Assembly (NCBI GenBank): GCA_025358725.1
Contig: JANYIT010000052.1
Coordinates: 1-48,650, forward strand
Length of the DNA stretch: 48,650 nucleotides
Direction: 5' to 3'
Source of the DNA: Chamaesiphon sp. GL140_3_metabinner_129_sub
GTDB lineage: Bacteria > Cyanobacteriota > Cyanobacteriia > Cyanobacteriales > Chamaesiphonaceae
Part shown: positions 26,453 through 35,270 of the stretch, in pieces
How the letters are laid out: the number at the start of each line of letters is the position of its first letter
How positions within the stretch are numbered: position 1 is the first letter of the stretch
Notes under the pieces: generated by a model
Told to the model about the DNA's origin: nothing
Database searches by the model: none
The model's input: the letters and a program-made list of their open reading frames with translations, nothing else
Made by a program: the position numbers and the translations under genes

Positions 26453-27148
26453 CTAGTACTGGGAGCGAGGGGTGATCATCAAACCTCCAGCCTGAGTTTC
26501 GGCGATGAGATGGTTGTTACGAGTATTGCTCATACCCATATTTTGAGTTTTTGGAGTTGGGCGTGAGCTTTGAGAATTGCAGGTGCGATATTGAATGTGA
26601 TAAAGCAGCCCACGATGAGCTAGATCAAAAGAGTCAACGGTGGCCATCCCTTTACCCTGTGCGACCATCGAAGCATTTATCCGCATATTTTCGCTAGCAC
26701 CACAGGCAGACCAAACATCAGTTCTAGTCGCCAAGCTATCTCGAACATCATAGTTAGTTTCACCCTTGAAACTGCGAGAAAAAACTGGCCCACGCTGACC
26801 AGCAAAGAAGTACTCTGCACGTAGCTTACCAGTAGTTGATGGAGCAACATAGCCCCGATAGTCAGCATCGTAAAAGGAAATTTGAAAACCCTGAGGCACT
26901 TGGATAGGAATACTCAAGTTACAGCTTTTGCGGCTTTCGGATACACTGCTCCCAAGCGCAGCAAATTTGTCAAACAGAATGCTTAATTCTTGACCGTCAG
27001 GACTAACAGTTACACTAGCAGACCGCTCAGGGCAACCGTTACCACCATAATTTGCGCCCAAAATCTTGACTTTGCTCTCAGCAAGAGCAGGACTCATTGC
27101 AGCAGTCATTAATGTAACAGCAGCTAGAAATACGTTGAGAAGCTTCAT
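26453..27148 (-). CDS. Secreted DUF4360 protein
   Basis: 231 residues with a clear signal peptide (KLLNVFLAAVTLMTAAMSPALAES, cleavage about 23). The mature part has GNGCPERSASVTVSPDGQEL, LFDKFAAL, and KSCNLSIPIQVPQGFQISFY, the pattern of DUF4360 secreted proteins. Four to five Cys likely form disulfides (C..C in DVWSACG and YRTCNSQ). Function unknown. The last ~35 residues are a hydrophilic, low-conservation tail. ATG start preceded by GGAAAAC. Confidence 0.82.
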   Translation of the reverse strand: MKLLNVFLAAVTLMTAAMSPALAESKVKILGANYGGNGCPERSASVTVSPDGQELSILFDKFAALGSSVSESRKSCNLSIPIQVPQGFQISFYDADYRGYVAPSTTGKLRAEYFFAGQRGPVFSRSFKGETNYDVRDSLATRTDVWSACGASENMRINASMVAQGKGMATVDSFDLAHRGLLYHIQYRTCNSQSSRPTPKTQNMGMSNTRNNHLIAETQAGGLMITPRSQY

Positions 27149-28101
27149 TATTGTTTTCCTTGATTGGTTAAAGTGGAGACTGAAATAGATTGATAAAATT
27201 AAGGCAAAATTTGAATTGCCTTTTGTCGATCACGTCAATTATTGATATCACTTCAAAATTAAAAAATGAAGTTCAATAGTAACATAATTGAACAATTTTT
27301 ATTCTATTATGTCAATATCAAAGCTATGACTAGAAAAGATTCTAGCCCAATTCATAACATCAGGTTCAGTAAAACAGATGCAGATTATAGCTTTGAAGAT
27401 TGTGAGCTTTGCACGGAAAGCTTTGTTTCACTACCTATCTTTTTAAAGATATGCTTTAACTATGAAAAGTTCCCAAGCTTTGTAAAACTAGTTTTCTCAA
27501 TTACTGTTCAACTATTTATAGGGGGGATTTTCTAAGAGGATGAATGGATGCGTATCAGATAGCAGCAGATCCTAGAAGATCCCCCCTAGCCCCCCTTAAA
27601 AAGGGGGGAACCGGACTCTTAGTCCCCCTGTTTAAGGGGGATTTAGGGGGATCTCTAGGGTTTATGGGTAACAAATAAAACTTTTCAAACATCCTCTTAG
27701 ACTGGAAACTATCGATCGAGATTCAAATCACCGTTGAAAAGCCACTAAAATTCCCAAATCCAGAGAGTGTGAGGACTTTGCAAAACTCCGTTCGGGGTGA
27801 CAATTAAGTGAAAAAGCTGATTCTTGAGATTTACGCTAGAAGATAGAACGGCTGAAAGCAATTTAGACAGATGCTTGTAGTTCAAGTAAGTTCTTACTTT
27901 AGAGGGGATTCTCCACCAGCGAGACTAAGCCAACGATCGATCGTAAACTCTATCAAAAATAAAGGCGATCGACTAGAATAATTTCATTGTGATGTCTATT
28001 CGCAACGGGTTTAAGCGGTGAGCAGCTTCCATGCTACTTAAATTCAGGGTTTTTAAAATTCAAATTGGCGATCAATTTTATCGAGAATAAATTAACTAAT
28101 C
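27149..28101. other. Long intergenic region with a MITE-like element
   Basis: About 950 bases. An 89-codon plus-strand frame (27266-27535) runs into the repeat and lacks family features. The repeat 27531-27701 fills the middle. From 27702 to 28101 there is only AT-rich sequence with one GCGATCG word; the promoter of the DUF2252 gene should be at its end. Confidence 0.45.
27531..27701. repeat. MITE-like element with TCTAAGAGGATG terminal inverted repeats
   Basis: TCTAAGAGGATG (27531-27542) and CATCCTCTTAGA (27690-27701) are perfect 12-base ends of a 171-base element. Inside are the palindromes CCCCCCTTAAAAAGGGGGG and CCCCCTGTTTAAGGGGG. A second, rearranged copy is at 21232-21493. No transposase is present; the element would depend on an enzyme elsewhere. 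Confidence 0.65.
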
Positions 28102-29304
28102 ATGACGATGGGCACACGAGATGTTTGGCAATTAATTCAAGCATTCAACTTGGAACGCAATTTAGGTATTGTAGATCGAAAATATGCGAAGATGCGTAAA
28201 AATGCTTTGGCATTTTTTAGAGGATCGTGTCATCTATTTTATCGAGATTTACCGATGCACTCACGTCTAAATTCAGCTCCAGTTGTGTGGATTTGTGGCG
28301 ATTTACATCTAGAAAATTTCGGTGCTTATAAAGGTAATGACCGCCAAATTTATTTTGGAATCAATGATTTTGATGAAGGTGTGCTGGCTCCTTGTACTTG
28401 GGATATCACTCGATTACTGACTAGCATTTTTTTGGCAGTGGATAGTTTATCCTTAGATCGATCTGATGGCGATGGATTAGCTCAAATTTATCTCACGAGT
28501 TATCTAAGTGCTTTGAGTGCAGGTAAAATTAGATCAATTGTTGAAGACAACGCACAAGGGATTGTAGCTAATTTGCTCAAAGATTTACACCGCCGCAAAC
28601 GTAGTGAGCTACTAGATGAACGGACTGAATTGATTGGAGATCGTCGTCAGCTAAAATTTGATGATGAAAAAATCTTGAAGATTAGTATTCAGAATCATCA
28701 ACAAGTTACTCAATCGATCGATACATGGGCCAAGACTCAAGCAAATCCAGATTTTTTTGAAGTTTTAGATGTTGGATTCCGAGTAGCAGGTACAGGAAGT
28801 TTGGGACTCGATCGATATCTAATTTTAGTAGTAGGAAAAGGTTCACCTGATCGCAACTATTTACTCGATTTTAAACAACAGCCAATTTCTAGTCTCCAAC
28901 CATATTTAATCACCAACCAACCTACATGGACAAATCAAGCAACACGAGTAATGAAGGTTCAGTCATTAGTTCAATCATCACCACCAGCACTATTAGCAGC
29001 AATTGAGTTTAATCATAGTAGTTATTTATTAAGAGAACTTCAACCAACGCAGGATAAAATCGCCTTGAAAACTGGTAAAATCAGTCTTGCTCAGCTAGAA
29101 AAATTAATCACTACGATGGGTGAAGTTACTGCATTTGTACATCTACATGGTAATGGTAAACTAGGGGCATCGATCGCTCAAGAGCTAATGGATTTCGGAC
29201 AAAATACAGATTGGCAGCAAGATGTACTAATTTATGCTAATAGTTATGCTAGACAAGTACAGCTAGATTATCAAGCTTTTTGCCAAGCTACTCAAGATCT
29301 GTAA
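28102..29304 (+). CDS. DUF2252 family protein
   Basis: 400 residues. The family pattern is clear: KMRKNALAFFRGSCHLFYRD (about 30-49), WICGDLHLENFGAYKG (about 66-81) and INDFDEGVLAPCTWDITRL (about 90-108). GDLHxxNFG and NDFD look like the metal and phosphate loops of kinase-like folds such as aminoglycoside phosphotransferases, so a phosphotransferase activity is possible but unproven. Starts at ATG 28102 or ATG 28108. It is followed after 15 bases by a lipoprotein gene on the same strand, probably one operon. Confidence 0.82.
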   Translation: MTMGTRDVWQLIQAFNLERNLGIVDRKYAKMRKNALAFFRGSCHLFYRDLPMHSRLNSAPVVWICGDLHLENFGAYKGNDRQIYFGINDFDEGVLAPCTWDITRLLTSIFLAVDSLSLDRSDGDGLAQIYLTSYLSALSAGKIRSIVEDNAQGIVANLLKDLHRRKRSELLDERTELIGDRRQLKFDDEKILKISIQNHQQVTQSIDTWAKTQANPDFFEVLDVGFRVAGTGSLGLDRYLILVVGKGSPDRNYLLDFKQQPISSLQPYLITNQPTWTNQATRVMKVQSLVQSSPPALLAAIEFNHSSYLLRELQPTQDKIALKTGKISLAQLEKLITTMGEVTAFVHLHGNGKLGASIAQELMDFGQNTDWQQDVLIYANSYARQVQLDYQAFCQATQDL

Positions 29305-29319
29305 TTACTTAAATTAACT

Positions 29320-30564
29320 GTGAAATATTTTAGATTATTAATTGGGATTGGAGCGATTGCGCTAACAGCTTGTACCCGGACTATTTCCACAGCATCAGTA
29401 CCGACAATTTCTTCCTCGCCAATTATCCCTAAATCTAATCCAGAAGCATCATCCCCAGCGGCTACAATTCCGAAAGTTGCACCACTTTTAACGCCTAGCA
29501 TTACACCACTTAGTCCTACACAAATCGGTGATTATCAGGTAATTAATGAGTTAAAACAACCTCAATTTATGGCTCAGAGTCGCGATGTTTTTAAGACGGC
29601 ACATCTCCCGAATACGAAGGTGAAGTTTAATGCCGCAGATTTACTAGTTGTTTTGACTAGCACTCGCAAATACTTTATCGATCGATTGGATAGTGATGCT
29701 GATCTTCAGCGCGAAGGTATTTTGGGTACCCAAGGGGTAACGGTGACAGATATTCTCAAAACCTTAGATTTTATGGTGTTGAGTTTACAACAGGATATCA
29801 AAGCTAAACGATCGATCAGGCTCCAAGATCCGAAGTTTTTAAATACTAACTTTCGATCGATCCAATGGACAGCTTTTAATCCAACAGTGACAGATGAGAA
29901 ACGGGTGAGAATGACAAAATATGCCGTATTTACTCATCCTGGCTCTCACACTCCGACGAAGGAGTTTAATGCCGGACTTTACGCGCTCAAATCTGGCACT
30001 GATATTGAGGCAATTCGCCTCAAATACACAAAACAAGATGTTTTGAAAAATATCTATGAGCCGAAAGGTAAAGAATTTGGGGCAGTAGAGCCGCTAGCTT
30101 ATCTTGATCGAGCAGGCTTGGAATCAGCGTTGATGGAAGGTACGATCCTAATTAAATTTACTGACGGTACATCGGCATTTTTTAATGTCGATCGCAATAA
30201 TAATATTCCCTTTGTTAAAGGCTTAGATCCAACTGAACAGCAGCGATACTGGTATTTTAAACCAGTGAATGCAATTAAGGGATATGGTGGATCGATCGAC
30301 ACCAAAATTTCGCTCAAACCAGGTGTGACTTTTGCTGGAGATGTGCTGAATATTGGATTGGGTAGAATCGTAGTGACAGAAAATCTGATCTCTGGCAAAC
30401 CACAGTTACATATGGGGATTATTGCTGATACAGGTGGTGCCTTTTTACCCAATTTACATCAGTTAGATTTCTTGGCGGGAGTATTTAATAGTAAAGCAGA
30501 TTTTACTGCTTATACTCGTCAGTTACCAGAATATACAAAAGCATATATTCTGGTCAAACGTTGA
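29320..30564 (+). CDS. Lipoprotein with MltA-like/3D domain at the C terminus
   Basis: 414 residues from a GTG start. Signal peptide with lipobox LTAC (C18), then a Ser/Pro/Thr-rich linker (19-70). The middle (about 70-300) is not recognised. The C-terminal part YWYFKPVNAIKGYGGS, then GIIADTGGAFLPNLHQLDFL AG recalls the 3D/double-psi barrel end of MltA-type murein transglycosylases. The catalytic Asp of that fold would be D in IADTGGA. It may act on peptidoglycan at the outer membrane. Operon with the DUF2252 gene. Confidence 0.65.
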   Translation: MKYFRLLIGIGAIALTACTRTISTASVPTISSSPIIPKSNPEASSPAATIPKVAPLLTPSITPLSPTQIGDYQVINELKQPQFMAQSRDVFKTAHLPNTKVKFNAADLLVVLTSTRKYFIDRLDSDADLQREGILGTQGVTVTDILKTLDFMVLSLQQDIKAKRSIRLQDPKFLNTNFRSIQWTAFNPTVTDEKRVRMTKYAVFTHPGSHTPTKEFNAGLYALKSGTDIEAIRLKYTKQDVLKNIYEPKGKEFGAVEPLAYLDRAGLESALMEGTILIKFTDGTSAFFNVDRNNNIPFVKGLDPTEQQRYWYFKPVNAIKGYGGSIDTKISLKPGVTFAGDVLNIGLGRIVVTENLISGKPQLHMGIIADTGGAFLPNLHQLDFLAGVFNSKADFTAYTRQLPEYTKAYILVKR

Positions 30565-30639
30565 AGCATATTTTCTCCAGCATTTACACTACTAAATTAC
30601 TTAAATCTTATTAAGATAAATTTAGTACAATGACAGAGA

Positions 30640-32328
30640 CTAAGAGAGAGAGAGATCTCCTGAAACTAGTCCCAAATCATCAATACTGGATAAAATAAGC
30701 TGATTAAAACTGGGATTGTTAAACCTTTTGGCAGCCAATGCACCTAAGATCAGAATCGTGCGAGCTGCTTCTGGTTGACCTAAATAATAGAGTGCTAAAC
30801 CTTCAGCATAAAACCCAGTTTCATCTCGATCGACTAATCGTTCCAATCCGCGATCCTGAATCGATCGAGCTTGCTCAAAATCTGCCATTGCTTTGGGAAT
30901 ATCCCCTAATTCATGATAAATAACCCCGCGATGATACCTAGCTGAAACATAGTTAGGCGAAATCTCGATCGCTTTACTAAAATTGTTGATGGCGTTATTT
31001 TTCAATCCTGAAAAATTGTTGACTACACCTAGTACATAATTAGACCAAAAGCATGATTGATTAAAGGCTTTAACTGCTTGACAATCTTGTTTGGCGCGTG
31101 GATAATCTTTTTTTCTAAAATAAATCCAACTTCGCTGAATATAAGCATTAACATGTTGTAAATCGAGATCGATTGTACTGTTGTAATTGATTAATGCTGA
31201 ATCGAGATTGCCCATTTCAGTATAAGTCAATCCTCTCCGAAAATATGCATCAACAAATTTGGGGCTTAATTCAATCGCGCGATCGCAATCAGATAGAGCT
31301 GCTTGATGATTGCCCAGACAACGGTGTACCTCCGCTCGATCGTCATATACTGCGGCGCGGGGTTTTTGCTCGATGGTGACATTAAAGTCAGCTAATGCAC
31401 CTTTCAAATCGCCTAATTTTTGCCGCGTACGTCCACGCGCATGATGAAATACTGATTGGTTAAGTTGTAAGGAAATGGCTCGATTGAAGTCAACCAATGC
31501 CTCGGAGAGCTGATCCAATCGCTCGTAACAGATACCACGATAACAATATCCATTGGGATCTTGAGGGTAAGCCTCAACATGCTGATTTAAGTTAAGCAAT
31601 GCAACTTGATAATTTTCCAGCTTGACGAGAGCGACGGCATTTAACCAGCGTGCTAAAGAATGATTGGGTGATTGTTCGAGTACATGTTTACAATCAACTA
31701 AAACTTGGTAATAATTCTTGAGCACCTTTTGGACTAATGCCCGCTGGTAGTAAAAATCTATCTGAGTTGAATCAGCTTCAATCGCTCGATCCCACATGAC
31801 TAGCGCACTTTCATAATCTTGGATCTGATGATAAGTTTGTGCTAGTCCACAATTAGCGATTGCTAGTTGTGGATTCCATTCGATCGCGATTTTATAAGCT
31901 GATATCGCCTGTGCATAATTTTTCGCTGCGAGTGACTTGTTACCACGTTCACAGTAATTGAGAGCTAGATCTTTACCTGTAATTGATGGAGTATCTTGGG
32001 CGATCGATACCGCTCTGACGGGAGCTTCTACGTGGCGATCTCGATCGATCTGATGGCGATCTTGTGGTTGGCGTACTGCTACTGAGGTAGCAGCGGTGCT
32101 AGGTTGGCTCCACTCATCACTAGTTGGTACTGATAACTTCTGCACTGGTAGATCTTGTTGCGCTGTTGATGTTGTACTCGCCCAAGGATCGGCAATTGAC
32201 TCCGATCTCGTACTATTGAGATTGGGTGATAGTGGTGTTGCGGGAGACTGTGATATACCTAAGATATCTGAGTAGTCATGCTGAGCGGCAAACTCTGGAG
32301 CAGAGGAAGGGGAGTAGGGTTTCGACAT
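30640..32328 (-). CDS. TPR-repeat protein (first of two tandem paralogues)
   Basis: 562 residues. The N-terminal ~120 residues are disordered, rich in Ser, Pro and Thr. About ten tetratricopeptide repeats follow (for example YAQAISAYKIAIEWNPQLAI, PNGYCYRGICYERLDQLSEA, VDAYFRRGLTYTEMGNLDSA), so it should be a protein-binding scaffold. A distinct C-terminal cap (about 510-562, ETGFYAEGLALYYLGQPEAA RTIL) is shared with the next gene. A GA-rich run lies at the stop. No signal or membrane segment. Partner unknown. Confidence 0.8.
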   Translation of the reverse strand: MSKPYSPSSAPEFAAQHDYSDILGISQSPATPLSPNLNSTRSESIADPWASTTSTAQQDLPVQKLSVPTSDEWSQPSTAATSVAVRQPQDRHQIDRDRHVEAPVRAVSIAQDTPSITGKDLALNYCERGNKSLAAKNYAQAISAYKIAIEWNPQLAIANCGLAQTYHQIQDYESALVMWDRAIEADSTQIDFYYQRALVQKVLKNYYQVLVDCKHVLEQSPNHSLARWLNAVALVKLENYQVALLNLNQHVEAYPQDPNGYCYRGICYERLDQLSEALVDFNRAISLQLNQSVFHHARGRTRQKLGDLKGALADFNVTIEQKPRAAVYDDRAEVHRCLGNHQAALSDCDRAIELSPKFVDAYFRRGLTYTEMGNLDSALINYNSTIDLDLQHVNAYIQRSWIYFRKKDYPRAKQDCQAVKAFNQSCFWSNYVLGVVNNFSGLKNNAINNFSKAIEISPNYVSARYHRGVIYHELGDIPKAMADFEQARSIQDRGLERLVDRDETGFYAEGLALYYLGQPEAARTILILGALAAKRFNNPSFNQLILSSIDDLGLVSGDLSLS

Positions 32329-32568
32329 AACCGGAGTGCCTCAAAAAAACAATTTACAGAGTGTGATGTTGTCCATTGACAACTCTGAGCTGGACTCAAT
32401 AGATTGGAAGTGCTACGAGTACTTTTTCCTATCTTAGCTAGACAATTGAAAAATCGGCTCAGTATTTATACGATAGCTCAGCTTTATGATATACAATAAG
32501 CATCTATAAAAATTCAAAATACATGTCTATTTGATTCCATTCGATCGAGAATATCAGTCTAGAAATAG

Positions 32569-34113
32569 TCAATTCATCCCTAAAGCTTCAAGTGTAAAAA
32601 CGATCTGCTGGTGAAAAACAGTACTTTTAAGTTTTTGAGCGACTAATGCTGCTTGCTGAAGAATGACTCGGGCGGTGTCTGCTTGTCCCAGATGATATAA
32701 AGCCAATCCTTCCGCATACAATCCAGTTTCATCTCGCTTAGTAGTACAGTCTAAGCCCTGATTTTGGATTTCTTGAGCTAAATTAAAATCATGTACAGCT
32801 TTGCTTTCATTCTTAAGATCGTGTTGTAATAATCCGCGATGATATAAGGCACAAATAAAGCTAGGTTGATAATCGATCGCCTTTGTGAAACTAAAGATTG
32901 CTTCCTGTTTGGAACCTGACAACGATTGCACTACGCCTAATAAATAATTAGCAGGTACCGAGTTGCGATCGATCGCCAAAACCTGCTCACAGTCGCTCAT
33001 TACTGCGGCATATTCACCATATCTGAAGTAAATCCAACTCCGTTGAATATAAGCATTTAGATCCTGAGCATCGATCTGGATCAGTCGATGATAATCAGCC
33101 AAAGCAGCATGAAGATTACCCACTTCGATATTAATTACCCCGCGCTGATAATGAGCATTTACTAGTTGAGGATTGAGGTGGATAGCTTGATTGCACTCGA
33201 TTAGTGCGCGAGAATAATCGCCACGACTAATATAAATATCGGCACGATTAGCATAAGCCTGCGCCATCAAAGGATCTAGACTAATTGCGCGATCGTAATC
33301 TGCCATTGCTCCAGTAAAATCACCCAACTGTTGCCGAATTCGCCCACATCTACGGTGTAAAACTGCCAGATTGTCTTTGAGATCGATCGCTCGTTGGAGA
33401 TCTACTAATGCCTGAGGGAGATTGCCCAATCGTTCGGAACAGATCCCCCGATAATAATAAGCATAGAAATCATCGCTGTCTAGGTTGATATACTGATTGA
33501 AATTAAAGATTGCTAGTTGATAGTTGCCAATCTGAAAATGAGCGCGAGCATTCAACCATCGGGCTGAAATATCACTAGGCTGACGTTCGAGGATAAATTT
33601 ACAATCAGACAGGATACCCTGAGCATCTCCGAGTTTTTGGTTAATTAGAGCACGACAGTGATACAAGTCTAAATTTTCGGAGTCTCCTTGGATCGCTCGA
33701 TTGCATGACACTAGAGCTGCTGAATATTGCCCCAGCTCATAATAAACTTGAGCCAATCCCCCGTCAGCAACTACGAGAGCCGGACTGATTTTGAGTGCAA
33801 TTGTATAGTCATGCTCAGCTTGTCGATAATCCTTCACATTTTTGGCGGAGCCTTTCTGCAACAGCATCGAAGATCCACCTCTAGCACAATAAGCCAACAC
33901 AAAGCTAGGATCGAGTGCTATTGCTTGAGTGTAGTAGTCGATCGCCCGATCGTGATCGCCTCTAAAGGCAAAATCGTTACCCTGTTGATACAATTTTTGG
34001 ACTTGGGTGTTGACTTGATGCTTGGGTAAATTTAGTGTTTGAGCAGATGTCAACTTGATTTGGGGGTACGACATAAATGGTAAATTTGTCGAGATTGCTT
34101 CAGCAGAATACAA
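32569..34113 (-). CDS. TPR-repeat protein (second tandem paralogue)
   Basis: 514 residues, similar over most of its length to its downstream neighbour: tetratricopeptide repeats (for example GDHDRAIDYYTQAIALDPSF, LVNAHYQRGVINIEVGNLHA) and the same cap ETGLYAEGLALYHLGQADTA. It lacks the long disordered N terminus. The shared repeat register and cap indicate a tandem duplication. Start is ATG at 34113; MSYPQ (M14) is an alternative. The gap to the other copy is 240 bases, so each may have its own promoter. Confidence 0.8.
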   Translation of the reverse strand: MYSAEAISTNLPFMSYPQIKLTSAQTLNLPKHQVNTQVQKLYQQGNDFAFRGDHDRAIDYYTQAIALDPSFVLAYCARGGSSMLLQKGSAKNVKDYRQAEHDYTIALKISPALVVADGGLAQVYYELGQYSAALVSCNRAIQGDSENLDLYHCRALINQKLGDAQGILSDCKFILERQPSDISARWLNARAHFQIGNYQLAIFNFNQYINLDSDDFYAYYYRGICSERLGNLPQALVDLQRAIDLKDNLAVLHRRCGRIRQQLGDFTGAMADYDRAISLDPLMAQAYANRADIYISRGDYSRALIECNQAIHLNPQLVNAHYQRGVINIEVGNLHAALADYHRLIQIDAQDLNAYIQRSWIYFRYGEYAAVMSDCEQVLAIDRNSVPANYLLGVVQSLSGSKQEAIFSFTKAIDYQPSFICALYHRGLLQHDLKNESKAVHDFNLAQEIQNQGLDCTTKRDETGLYAEGLALYHLGQADTARVILQQAALVAQKLKSTVFHQQIVFTLEALGMN

Positions 34114-34303
34114 TTTGTCTGAATGGATCTTGAATTAACTGGCTTCAGACACAAATAATGTGGGTACTCGATTATTATTCCCCTCTTAGAGTGATTTATT
34201 TCTACTCTTAACATCCTTTTTCTACCAAATAAATAGCTCGATCGAATATTTCACCAACTTACAAGCAGCATGTGCTTCGGACACGACAATTGGTTGTTTG
34301 TGC

Positions 34304-35152
34304 TTAAAATTCATAGTCAGGGTTCCCAACTTGAAAAACGCTCAACCCTAGATTACGCCACATTCTACATACCTTTGGTCGATCGTCAATTACCCCAATT
34401 ACATTGTATCGATCGCGGATATGAAAATAGTATAATTCTGATTTGAGAATATCATCAGGACGCTGATCGTTAGCCGGACGCATGAATAGATCTTTGTAGT
34501 TAATACTGTGCTGTTTTAACCAGGCGATCGTCAAATCGGCACAAACACTCGATCGACCAGATAAAAGAATAATATGGGTATCTTGCCCCAATTTCTCGAC
34601 GATCTTCGCCACTGCTGGATTGAGAGCATCTTCATTGACTCGATCCCAAGCAAAAGGATGACGAGTATTGTTAATCGCCAGAGTACCATCAATATCTACT
34701 AGGTAACAATTGGGAAGTTGAGGATCGATTGCTGGGGTTGAATCTGGTCGATCTAAATACTCATAATACATCTGCTCAATTACTTGCTGTCCGACTGAAT
34801 TCGATCGCACCAAATCACGACGGATACACTCAGCCAACGAAACAGTTGTAAAGTCTTGAACAACAAGTTCAGCCTGATATTTTGTCGCTAATTCAGTTGC
34901 GCGGCGATGATGAACTGGATTGAGATTGGTATCCGACCAAATCACCGAATAACCTTGCTCAAAGTAATATTCTGTTAACAAATCACGAACTTTAATAATC
35001 CGTTTTTCGCGTTTATTTGTACTGCCAAGTTGTAATCTAAGATCGTCTTTACAGAGATTGGCCGTTTCTGGATGTTTTTGGATGTACTCTTTTGCCCAGG
35101 TTGTTTTACCACTAGCGGGTAAGCCTTTGGTGAGGATTAGTTTGAGAGACAT
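34304..35152 (-). CDS. T4 PseT-like polynucleotide 5'-kinase/3'-phosphatase
   Basis: Heals broken RNA (or DNA) ends: phosphorylates 5'-OH and removes 3'-phosphate or 2',3'-cyclic phosphate. 282 residues. The kinase domain comes first: P-loop GLPASGKTT (10-18), KDDLR (35-39, D36 in the position of T4 D35) and SDTNLNP (73-79). The HAD phosphatase domain follows: VDIDGT (152-157, D153 and D155), LLSGR (196-200) and IDDRPKV (255-261). The same domain order, motif series and C-terminal FQVGNPDY match T4 polynucleotide kinase (Pnkp). Bacterial Pnkp of the Hen1-linked type has a different layout with a ligase-like domain. An Rnl1-like ligase gene lies 101 bases upstream on the same strand. Confidence 0.88.
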   Translation of the reverse strand: MSLKLILTKGLPASGKTTWAKEYIQKHPETANLCKDDLRLQLGSTNKREKRIIKVRDLLTEYYFEQGYSVIWSDTNLNPVHHRRATELATKYQAELVVQDFTTVSLAECIRRDLVRSNSVGQQVIEQMYYEYLDRPDSTPAIDPQLPNCYLVDIDGTLAINNTRHPFAWDRVNEDALNPAVAKIVEKLGQDTHIILLSGRSSVCADLTIAWLKQHSINYKDLFMRPANDQRPDDILKSELYYFHIRDRYNVIGVIDDRPKVCRMWRNLGLSVFQVGNPDYEF

Positions 35153-35161
35153 AACTTATGA

Positions 35162-35186
35162 GGGAATAGGGAATAGGGATTAGGGG
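35162..35186. repeat. GGGAATA heptamer array between kinase and ligase genes
   Basis: Three units in a row (GGGAATA, GGGAATA, GGGATTA, then GGGG). It is inverted relative to the array at 35248-35270, so the two could form a stem in RNA across the gap. Confidence 0.6.
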
Positions 35187-35247
35187 TGAAGAGTTTGAAT
35201 TGGGATCTCATCTTGATGAAAAACAAGATATTTAGTATTTCTTTCTC

Positions 35248-35270
35248 TATTCCCTACTCCCTGTCCCCTA
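35248..35270 (-). repeat. GGGAATA-type array encoding the end of the RNA ligase
   Basis: On minus the units are GGGGACA, GGGAGTA and GGGAATA. The ligase's final codons G-D-R-E and its TAG stop (35254-35256) are inside the array. Confidence 0.6.

Noticed and set aside
27266-27535. 89-codon plus-strand frame
   Set aside because: Runs into the MITE-like repeat end, with no recognisable domain and no ribosome site.
34304-35152. Bacterial Pnkp of the Hen1 pathway
   Set aside because: That protein has kinase, metallophosphatase and ligase-like domains in about 850 residues; this one is a 282-residue kinase plus HAD phosphatase.
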